In this document: one piece after another, positions 55,390 through 64,000 of the stretch
Layout: every line of letters begins with the position of its first letter
Numbering within the stretch: the stretch's first letter is position 1
Notes under the pieces: generated by a model
What the model saw: only the letters and a program-made list of their open reading frames with translations
Told to the model about the DNA's origin: nothing
Database searches by the model: none
DNA from: Anthoceros angustus
Taxonomy: Eukaryota > Streptophyta > Anthocerotopsida > Anthocerotales > Anthocerotaceae
Length of the DNA stretch: 64,000 bases
Reading direction: 5' to 3'
Assembly (NCBI GenBank): GCA_010909165.1
Contig: VJWM01000025.1
Coordinates: 1,550,001 to 1,614,000 of the forward strand
Translations under genes and position numbers: made by a program

Positions 55390-56628
55390 CAGCAACTGGC
55401 CGCGCTGAGCTTGTTGCCAGGCTGCTGCTCCTCACAATGTGATTCCCTTGCCAAGCTGGAGCATATCCAGGAGCAATTGGATTGTATCTGGTCCAGAAAA
55501 GCTGGTGCCCGAAGAGGCCCAGTCGCGCGCTGACGATGACCTCCGTAGCCATGATCAACCAATCGAGCCAAGCTCGCGCTCCATTTCGCAGGATGCTGGA
55601 CTCTCCGGTCCATACCCACACGTACTGCCGGAGACTGAATACCTTCTACCCTAATACCATCCACCTCTTGCCAGAGCTAATCGGCTACTTGCGACTATCA
55701 TTGTTCCTGCAACCCTTCCTTATCTTGTTGGCAAGGCCCAAGGTCGTCGTGCTTGCAGAGAGGGGCAAAAGCCAGAGTGAAGGGGCCGGACCGAGCTCTT
55801 GACATGACACTATTTCCAAGCATTGAAAAGCATAACATGCATTTGGATTTGGATTTGGATTTGGATTTGGATTTGGATTTGGAACTTGGATTTGGCCAGT
55901 TTGGATCAGGCATCAGATCCTTGCCTACCAACTCTGGCGCACACTCTGACTCTGCTGCCTCGTAATCTTCCCTTCAAACTGTGCGAGACCTGTGCCAACT
56001 ACGAAGCATCCCGTTGTGGGACAACGAGTTAGTGGAGGTAGGCTTACGGTCCTTATGGTCTCCTCGTACACGATCTCGCACAATGTTAAGGCAGATCCAA
56101 ACAAAAAAGGCAAACAGACATGCGTGCTTGAAAGCCTGGCCGCGGGAGCCTGAATCTGCTGTAATCAATTGTACTCCTTATAGTAAAGAAGGGGCAGCAC
56201 TCACTGCCGGCTCAAATTCTAACGGAGGTGAGCCTACGTACGTAACCTGTTACGGGGAACAATGCTGCGCAAATTCAAGGCAATCTACGCCTCTAACCAT
56301 GGCCTTTATTTCCCATCCCATCAAACCAAAAAATAGAACTGGGTCTGGTTCGTGGCCAATCTCTGGCGGCATCCAACATTCTATCCTTCCCAGCACAACA
56401 CACCCTTTTTGTCCAGCCTGCAACCTTCTGCCAACCTTCTTTCCATTTCTTCAAAGCTCAACGAATGGTTGTGCATCCTCCAATCCCTTAAACGTTCCGC
56501 ATCCTCCAATTTCTCAAATATGTGAATCCGGAGACTTTATTATTAAACATGCTCCAGAAAGGAATAAAGGACGATTCGAGTGAAGGGCACCCAAATCAGG
56601 GGAGTAGTCCCAGTGATCTAGTGCGTAC
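55390..56628. other. Intergenic stretch between PPR genes
   Basis: No recognisable gene. Open frames on both strands (for example minus 55188-55664, plus 55981-56583) lack motifs and overlap each other. The part nearest PPR gene A may contain its 5' leader. Confidence 0.5.
55842..55883. repeat. Hexanucleotide microsatellite (TTTGGA)7
   Basis: Seven perfect copies of TTTGGA, then a near copy (ACTTGGA). It lies in intergenic DNA. Confidence 0.95.
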
Positions 56629-56748
56629 CCAAAAGGGGGTGCCCACAATTGCACGTGCTTGCAAGGCGGACACAAGTGTCCCAGAATTGGGAGCGTACAT
56701 TCCTTTTCTATACATCAAGCACATGCAAGTGTGGGCACCCCCTTTTGG
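56629..56748. repeat. Foldback of PPR-derived sequence
   Basis: Two 33-bp arms (56629-56661 and 56716-56748) are inverted copies with two mismatches, separated by 54 bp. Each arm matches the conserved PPR segment coding for ACASVGTP; the right arm continues on the plus strand as LEKGKQLQAQ (to about 56790), opposite in direction to the neighbouring PPR genes. It is a rearranged PPR fragment able to form a hairpin. Confidence 0.8.
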
Positions 56749-57829
56749 AGAAGGGGAAGCAGCTCCAAGCACAAAACTGGAGAAGGCCTTCGGTTCGTCA
56801 CTACCAAGATAGACTTCTTTCGGGTAGAATTTAGGGCAGTTGATTGAGTGAGTAACACGGCACTTGATCCAGGATGATACTCCACAAACCCCTCTGGACC
56901 AGGTTCAGCCAATGTGGAGCTGTTTGGATCCACATCCCCGTTGGATGCTCCGAATGGCACGGCCTGAGTTTATCAGGTTACTTGGTACATCAAAGCATAG
57001 AAACGACTGAAACAATGGGCTCTGCATGCTTGACATCCCCCACCACAAAACTATGCACCAGGCCATCCATGTCTGTCCACCAGCTCTGGCCTGGTGGCTT
57101 CCACGCCCCAATTCCTAGTCGCTTAGCCTGCACCTCCTGTGCCTCCTTCCACATATGTACACCAGTATATATATTCGCCATCAACGCGTATGCTGCGGCA
57201 TCTTTTTCGTCCAGCTTAACGGCTTCAAGAAAAGCTGCGACTCCCACCTCCACGTTGCTCCACTTCTGACAAGCGGCCAACACACTATGCCAAGCTGAAG
57301 GAGGAGGCACAACAGGCATTTGCCTTACCACCACTAGCGCCTTCAAGGTGGCCAGCACGTCCTAGGAGATCCACCACGCACGTGTAGTGCTCAGCAGAGG
57401 GAGTTATGCTAAACTGTCTGCTCATAGCCTCAAAGTACTCTAGCCCCTTCCTTACTAGCCCCACATGACTGCACACCGTTAATAGACTCAGGAACGTGAA
57501 GCCATCTGGATGTATTCCATCCTCTTCAATTTGCTGAACGGAGGTGAAGACCTGTTTACTATCCCCTTGACGGGTGTATCCTGCGATCAGTGCATTCCAG
57601 ACAACAATGTCTCTTTCAGGTAGTACATCGAACACGTGCTGCGCATCAACCATGCTCCCAGACTTGGCAACATGTTTATCAAGCTCACAGCTACAGAGAC
57701 ATCAGTTTGAAGCCCTTGCTTTACAAGCAGCCATATCTGCACATACCTGCAGTAGGCATGAAAATGTTACGGAATCAGGTGCAGCAGAACCTTCTGCTCG
57801 CGTAGCAGCATACAGATGAAGGACTTTGT

Positions 57830-59700
57830 GACCTTCGCCTTGCTGGGAGTATCCTGCTATCATGGCATTCCATGTCACCACATTTTTTTTATCAAGTTCA
57901 TCAAACACGCTCTGGGCATCTGGCAGGCTGCCACAATTTGCTTACATGTTCACCAAACTGTTGGCTACAAAGACGTTAGCTTGAAGCCCATGCTCCTCAA
58001 TCTCTACATGCAGCTGCTTCCCTTTCTCCAAAGCTGGGGAACCCATAGTTGCGCATGCTTGCAGAAGAGATGCAAATGTAACAGAATTGGGTGGCACCAT
58101 GCCTTCCTCTTGCATGCTTGTGTAGACATGAAAAGCTTCCAAACCCTTCCCCTCCTGGGAATATCCTGCTATCATTGCATTCCATGTCACCACGTCTTTT
58201 TGGGCAAGTTCATCAAACACAGTCTGGGCATCCTGTATGCTCCCACACCTTGCATACATGCTTACCAAACTGTTAGCTACAAACACATCCGCCTGGAGCC
58301 CTTGTTCTACAATCTGCATGTGGACATGCCTTCCGTTCTCCAATGCTGAAGTACCCATACTTGCACATGCCTGCAGGATTGCCACATACGTCACCACGTT
58401 GCGTGCATACGTGCCACTTTTTCTCATAGCTCTGTACACTTCCAGGGCTTCCTCTCCAAAACCCTGCTGAGAGTATCCCGTTATCATTGCATTCCATGAC
58501 ACCACAGTTTTCTGACTAAATCCATCAAACACATTCTGAGCATCATGGAGGCTGCCGCACTTCCCGTACATGTTTACCAAACTGTTAGCTACATACACAT
58601 CAGCTTGAAGCCCTTTTCTTGAATCTGTGAATGAAGGTGCTTGCCCTTCTCCAAAGCTGCAGTGCCACTTGCACATGCTTGCAGGAGGCAAGCAAATGTC
58701 ACAGCATCTGGTCGAGCCATGCCTTCTTGTTGCATATCACTGTAGAGACGGAGGGCTTCCTCACCCCTACCTTGCTGGGAATATCCTGCTATCATGGCAT
58801 TCCATGTCACCACATTTTTTTTATCAAGTTCATCAAACACGCTCTGGGCATCTGGCAAGCTGCCACACTTTGCATACATGTTCACCAAACTGTTGGCTAC
58901 AAAGACATCAGCTTGAAGCCCATGCTCCTCAATCTCTACATGCAGCTGCTTCCCCTTCTCCAAAGCTGGGGCACCCACAGTTGCGCATGCTTGCAGAAGA
59001 GATGAAAACGTAACAGAATCGGGTGGCGCCATGCCTTCCTCTCGCATGCTTGTGTAAACATGAAAAGCTTCCAGACCCTTCCCCTGCTGGGAATATCCTG
59101 CAATCATTGCATTCCATGTCACCACGTCCTTTTTGGCAAGTTCATCGAACACAGTTTGGGCATCCTCTATGCTCCCACACCTTGCATACATGCTTACCAA
59201 ACTGTTAGCTACAAACACATCAGCCTGAAGTCCTTGTTCTTCAATCTGGGTGTGAACATGCCTCCCCTTCTCCAATGCTGGGGTACCCATACTTGCACAT
59301 GCCTGCAGGATTGCCACATATGTCACCACGTTGGGCGCATGGGTGCCACCTTTTTGCATAGCTCTGTACAGATCCAGGGCTTCCTCTCCTAACCCCTGCT
59401 GGGAGTATCCCGTTATCATTGCATTCCATGACACGACAGTTTTCTGACCGAGTCCATCAAACACATTCCGAGCCTCACGGAGGCTGCCACACTTCCCGTA
59501 CATGTTTAACAAACTGTTAGCTACATACACATCAGCTTGAAGCCCCTTTTCTTGAATCTGTGAATGAAGGTGCTTGCCCTTCTCCAAAGCTGCGGTGCCC
59601 ACACTTGCACATGCTTGCAGGAGGCAAGCAAATGTCACAGCATCTGGTCGAGCGATGCCCTCTTGTTGCATATCACTATAGAGACGGAGGGCTTCCTGAC
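57830..59700 (-). repeat. 936-bp tandem duplication of three P-L-S modules
   Basis: Blocks 57830-58765 and 58766-59700 align throughout with offset 932-936 bp (for example GTCGAGCCATGCC at 58711 and GTCGAGCGATGCC at 59647). 936 bp equals 312 codons or three 104-residue P-L-S triplets. Confidence 0.9.
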
Positions 59701-60239
59701 CCATACCTTGCTGAGAATATCCTGCAATCATGGCATTCCATGTCACCACAGTCTTCTGAGGAAGACCGTCAAACACAATTGCAGCATCCTCTAAGCTGCC
59801 GCACTTGGCATACATGTTTATCAGACTATCGGCAACAAACAAATCAGCTTGAAGACCGTGTTGTTCAATCTGAGCATGAAGATGCTTTCCCTTCTCCAAA
59901 CCTGAGGTACCCTCACATGTGCATGCCTGCAGGAGGCATACAAATGTCACAGAATCTGGTGCAGTGGCGCCTTCCTCTTGCATAAGGCTATACAGATGAA
60001 GAGCTTTCTGACCCATGCCACACTCAATATCCTGCTATCATCGCATTCCAGGTCACCACAGATTTGGCACCAAGCTTGTTGAAAAGGCTTTCAGCATCCT
60101 CCAGGCTGCTACACTTTACATACATGTTCACCAAACTGTTGGCCACAAATGCATTAGCTCCAAGCCCCTGTTCTTCAATTTCAGCATGTACCTGCTTTCC
60201 CTTGTTCACAGCTTAGACGCCTATACTTGCACATGCCTG

Positions 60240-60870
60240 CAGGAGGCACACGAATGTCACAATATCGGCTGAAGCGAAACCTTCTTTTCGCATAGCACGG
60301 TGCAGATGGAATGCTTGCTCACCCATGCCCTGCTGGGAATATCCTGCTATCATGGCATTCCATGTCACCACATCTTTTTGACGGAGTCCATCAAACACAC
60401 CCTGAGCATCCTCTAGGCTTCCGCACTTGGCATACATGTTGACCAAGCTGCAACCTACAACCCCATCAGCCTGAAATCCTTGTTCTCTAATCTGAACGTG
60501 AAGGTCCTTCCCTGTTCTCAAAGCTGGGGCACCCACACTTGCACAAGCCTGGAGAAGGCTGATAAATATCACAGAATCAGGTGCACTAATGCCTCCTTCC
60601 TGCATAGCACTGTAAGATGAAGGGCTTCCTGACCCATGCCCTGCTGGGAATATCCTGTGATCAAAGCAGTCCATGTCACCACATCTTTTTGACGGAGTCC
60701 ATCAAACACACCCTGAGCATCCTCTAGGCTTCCGCACTTGGCATACATGTTGACCAAGCTGCAACCTAAAACCCCGTCAGCTTGAAACCCTCGTTTTTTA
60801 ATTTGAACGTGCAGGTCCTTCCCTATTCCCAAAGCTGGGGCACCCACACTTGCACAGGCCTAGAGAAGGC
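60240..60870 (-). repeat. 312-bp tandem duplication of one P-L-S module
   Basis: Near-identical neighbouring modules: GTGCACTAATGCCTCCTTCC starts at 60581 and again at 60892 (311 bp, one base lost from 312). Both encode KDLHVQI, CSLVNMYAKCGSLEDAQGV and LRQKDVVTW. Confidence 0.9.
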
Positions 60871-61094
60871 TGATAAATATTACAGAATCAGGTGCACTAA
60901 TGCCTCCTTCCTGCATAGCACTGTAAAGATGAAGGGCTTCCTGACCCATGCCCTGCTGGGAATATCCTGTGATCAATGCAGTCCACGTCACCACATCTTT
61001 CTCACGAATTCCGTCAAATATTCTTCGAGCGTCTCCCATACTGCCACACTTTGCATACATGTCCACCAAGCAACTAGAAACAAACAGATTAGGC

Positions 61095-63773
61095 TCACCA
61101 CCACTGGCCAGCACATCCATATGCACCATCTCCGCCTCCGCCTCTTCTTCTTGGGGGTTGGCTCCACCGGGGCTGCCGTCGCTGAAGACATAACGTCGTC
61201 CTCTGCAACACTAACCAGCCTCGTGGAGATGGTTCGCCGCGGGGGTGTGGCCCTTCTTTTCTGCCATGGAGGAACCAACAATTCTGGGTCAAAACATCCC
61301 ACATCAGATCCTTCCACAATTCAGGAACCCCTGGACGACATCTTACTCTGGCGCGCCGAGATCGTGTGGACTCCTCGGACAGCGTATCGTCTTCGTGCGG
61401 GGGGAGGGGTCGTTGTACCTCATCTGCCTCAGTTGGGGGCCTCTCAGCGCCTTCGGGTGGGGGCCGCGGAGGAGGCACATGCAAAAATCCCTGCATGTCC
61501 ATGAAGTTCGTGCCCTGCGCCTCCCCTCCCCTGCTCGTCCTCCTCCTCCTCCTCCTCCTCCCCTGTTTTCTGTAAGATACAGTACAGGTACCGTCGTAAG
61601 TTCCATAACAAACACATCGCTGTAAGATGCATTACAGCTATGCGATGTAAAATTTGCAACAAAACACACTGCTGTAACGTACATTACCGCTGAACCTGAT
61701 AATGTGAGCACATGCAAGGAAAAAACACAGTACCTTGCGACCATGGCTTCCACATGGGGGGGGGAAATGCGGGAACCCGCGCATCCTTGTACCTGCTGTC
61801 GCTCCTCTTCCTCCTCCCCAACCTCAACCCCTTCCTCCCCCGCTTCCTCCTCCCCTCCTTGTACCTGCTGTTCCTCCTCTTCCTCCCCAACCTCCTCCTC
61901 CCTTCCTCCACCCCACCTCCTCCCTTCCTCCCCTCCTCGTCCTCCCCTCTTTTCTGTAAGAAACATTACAGGTACCCGTCTTAAGTTCCACAACAAACAG
62001 ATGTCTGTAACATACATGAGAGCTAAACCCTGTAACTTCTACAACAAACGTATGTATGTAACATACATTACAACTATCCGTTATAGTACCTTCCGACCAT
62101 GCCTTGAACATGCGGGGGGGAAATGCTGGAACCCGCCCTTCCTTGTCCCTCCTGTGGCTCGGCTTCCTCCCCACGAACCTCATCCTCTTTTTCCCCCCCT
62201 TCCTGAACCCCCTCCTGCTCCTCCTCCTTCACCTCCTCCCCCTCTTCTCTATAAGATACATCACAGCTACTCGTCGTAAGTTCCACAACAAACACATTGC
62301 TGTAAGATGCATTACTGTCCGATGTAAAATCGCAACAAACACCTGCTGTAACGTACATTACAGCTACACGATAATCGAGAGCACATGCACGGAAAAAACA
62401 TACGATTACCTTCCGACCATGGCACATGGGGAAAATCTTGGAACCGCCCATCCTTGTACATCTTTGGCTCTCTTCCTCCCCAACCTCCTCCCCTCCTCAT
62501 CCTCCTCCTCCTCCTCCTCCTCCTCCTCCCTCCTCCTCCTCCTCCTCCTCCTCCTCCTCCTCCTCCTCAGATGATGAGAAATCCGTTATTTCGTCCTCAT
62601 CACTGCTCGTTGCGACGTTGGATTGTTCATGGTCGGTGGCCATGTCCTCATGTGCTCTCCGAGCTGCCCTTTCTTCCATTAACTTCACTTGCGCATCCAC
62701 TTGTATGTCCTCGTCTTCTATGCACTGCACCACCACGGCATTGGAACATGGAAAGGACATGAAAATGATGAACTGACAGGTGTAGAAATACTTACCAGGA
62801 ACCTGTAGGATGGGAACTCTTCAGATACTGGAAAAAGTGTTGCTCCCATAACCTCATGCGCTGCCTCATATCTTTCAGAAGTGTTCCATGAGGGAAAGAA
62901 TAGCCAAACACTCTGAACTCTTCAAAATAAGAACTTGAACCTGCAACATGGTTGGCCCAGTGAATGAAACCACTGCACAAAAGTGCAGCACTAGAGATGT
63001 CTTCTTGGATGGTAATCCTTGTAATCGTTGATGGCGTTCCCCACCCTTCCCCTGTCCACCCAATCACGGGTGCATCACCGTCTCCCGATCCATGCCTCCG
63101 GTCTGGATGCATTATCTTGTTGCAATGCATGGCAAGGTGGAAAAGCCCATCGATACTGTACCAGCCATTTACCTCGTCTAGCAAGGCAGGCTCTACAAAC
63201 CTCTCAAAAAAAGCGACCACATGTGCCGCTGTCACTCCAACTGGAAATGCTGCTTTCCCCGCCCAAGCACGTTCAGCACTCCTCACATCTTCCTTGGACT
63301 CCTGTTTCACATGGTCCGCTTCCCTCATAAATCTCACTAATTGTCTGGCCCGCCATCTTCTTGTGTACGCAGCCCCCTTCCGCCTTTTCTCCGCCGCTGC
63401 CGCAGCCGATCTCACAGGATTCGTGGGAATCCTCGCTATGTACATTCTGAACAATACATAATGTGATGTCAGTTACTGTAATACACAATAAGGCACGCGT
63501 TCACAGATACTTACTTGTGGTATTGGGCCATGTGTCGATTGAGGTCCTGGCGCCTTTTGCCTTCCCTCTTCCGGTCGCTCTGGTTACAATTCGGTAACAG
63601 GCACTTCTAGAAAGTGCCTCTCTCATTCCTGGAGTAATCAGTCTCTGGCTTTGCAACCTTGTATCCCCGTGGGACATTCTTGAGGTCTGCAAAAGATAGC
63701 TTGAACCTCTCGACCACGCGCCGGTTGCGCAAGTCGAGAGCATCCTGCATATCTTGCCTTGGCGAGCAAACAT
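61095..63773 (-). CDS. Unrecognised gene: C2H2-like zinc finger plus Glu-rich repeated exons
   Basis: Not a family I know. Proposed minus-strand exons: 63515-63773 with [20 protein letters not shown] and a C2H2-like finger (CLLPNC...[10 protein letters not shown]); 62796-63446 with a Lys/Arg/Ala-rich stretch, then [20 protein letters not shown] and [19 protein letters not shown]; an acidic exon ending at 62410 ([18 protein letters not shown]); 62090-62248; 61734-61953; and 61569 down to about 61095 ([20 protein letters not shown]). The intron 63447-63514 (GTAAGT...TTCAG) joins the frame exactly. Donors at 62795, 62409, 62089 and 61733 all leave phase 2. The acceptor before the acidic exon was not found. 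Odd points: an in-frame TAG just before the finger, a one-base slip in the (GAG)n run, and a frame problem in exon 61734-61953. A nuclear DNA-binding or transposon-derived role is guesswork. Confidence 0.55.
61570..62409 (-). repeat. Tandemly duplicated exon-intron modules
   Basis: Three related introns (61570-61733, 61954-62089, 62249-62409) alternate with Glu/Gly/Arg-rich exons. All introns start GTA and end ACAG or ATAG, and share TGTAA-rich words (CTGTAATGCATCTTACAG type). The exon ends share a motif: [26 protein letters not shown], and a diverged [11 protein letters not shown]. Confidence 0.75.
62500..62575. repeat. CTC/GAG trinucleotide tract
   Basis: About 24 copies of CTC with one off-phase base near 62528. 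On the minus strand it encodes a Glu run within the acidic exon. Shorter related CT-rich tracts lie at 61525-61562, 61795-61950 and 62160-62245. Confidence 0.9.
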
Positions 63774-63866
63774 AGATCAAAGCGCGTTACTTGTTTACTT
63801 GTTTTCTCTAAGCTATATTACAAACCCAAGTAGTATATTACCTTGATTTCCCTTCCGGGCGACCAT

Positions 63867-64000
63867 GGCGGCGGCAACCACCGAGCCGCCTTGAAGGGTG
63901 AGCAGCCTTCACGTGTAAGGCACTCTGCGGAAACACAGCGGCGGCGGCAACCACCGAGCCGCCTTCAAGGGTGAGCGGCCTTCACGTGTAAGGCACTCTG
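63867..64000. repeat. 73-bp GC-rich tandem repeat at the window edge
   Basis: GGCGGCGGCAACCACCGAGC starts at 63867 and again at 63940, and the following bases (GGGTGAGC, CCTTCACGTGTAAGGCACTC) repeat with one or two changes. The array continues beyond the window. Confidence 0.85.

Larger units (their letters stand above)
56985..61130 (-). pseudogene. PLS-class PPR gene B with many repeated modules
   Basis: Long minus-strand PPR gene with roughly 35-40 motifs in P-L-S triplets ([51 protein letters not shown]). The longest open stretch is 58589-60016 (475 codons). Lesions: TAG in place of a Gln codon near 60862, a one-base loss near 60612, TAA at 60211-60213, shifts near 60020, 58640, 57700 and 57370, and a TAA near 57942. 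The 3' part has an E/E+ region (SAWHSVLAACQKWSNVEVGV, DGLVHSFVVGDVKHAE) and ends near 56985 without DYW. At the 5' end the gene begins abruptly as [14 protein letters not shown], matching the middle of PPR gene A. Probable organellar RNA-binding protein ancestry. Confidence 0.87.

Noticed and set aside
55188-55664. Minus-strand open frame upstream of PPR gene A as a separate gene
   Set aside because: No motif; overlaps other frames and the likely 5' extension of PPR gene A.

Overview
The window looks like nuclear DNA of a land plant. It carries plant-type PLS pentatricopeptide repeat (PPR) genes, an LRR receptor kinase with a WAK-like kinase domain, plant SPT5 exons with short GT-AG introns, and a Copia retrotransposon primed by initiator Met-tRNA (TGGTATCAGAGC). 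The large, modular PPR genes and heavy transposon load suggest a fern, lycophyte or other non-seed plant. That placement is inference; nothing here fixes the species.

Positions 1 to 53647 are a tandem segmental amplification. One ~10 kb unit occurs 4.2 times, anchored at 1, 11329, 25784, 36059 and 51054. Read along the + strand each unit holds the same blocks, and its three gene remnants are all on the minus strand: LRR receptor kinase, spacer with AT-rich DNA, a 30-bp minisatellite followed by a purine-rich repeat, a PPR-DYW gene remnant, and a 5'-truncated SPT5 gene. Units differ by large indels. Unit I lost the kinase domain and has a second partial LRR block. Unit II carries a ~4 kb GC-rich non-LTR element and a gag fragment. 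Unit III is the plainest. Unit IV carries a 4.8 kb Copia element and a ~1.15 kb pogo-like element and lacks the minisatellite. Unit V is cut off at 53648. Every gene copy has frameshifts or deletions, so this part reads as an array of decaying pseudogenes; many lesions are one-base homopolymer indels, so read quality must be kept in mind.

Positions 53648 to 61130 hold two minus-strand PPR genes. The first (53648-55386) is fused at its 3' end to the broken receptor kinase of unit V and carries a 23-bp frameshifting tandem duplication. The second (56985-61130) has grown by internal duplication of 104-codon P-L-S modules (312 bp, and a 936-bp block of three modules). Between them is a non-coding stretch with a hexanucleotide repeat and a foldback made of PPR sequence.

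Positions 61095 to 63780 carry a minus-strand gene I do not recognise. It has a C2H2-like zinc finger, a unique domain, and Glu-rich exons duplicated in tandem together with their introns, all in the same splice phase. A 73-bp GC-rich tandem repeat starts at 63867 and runs off the window.
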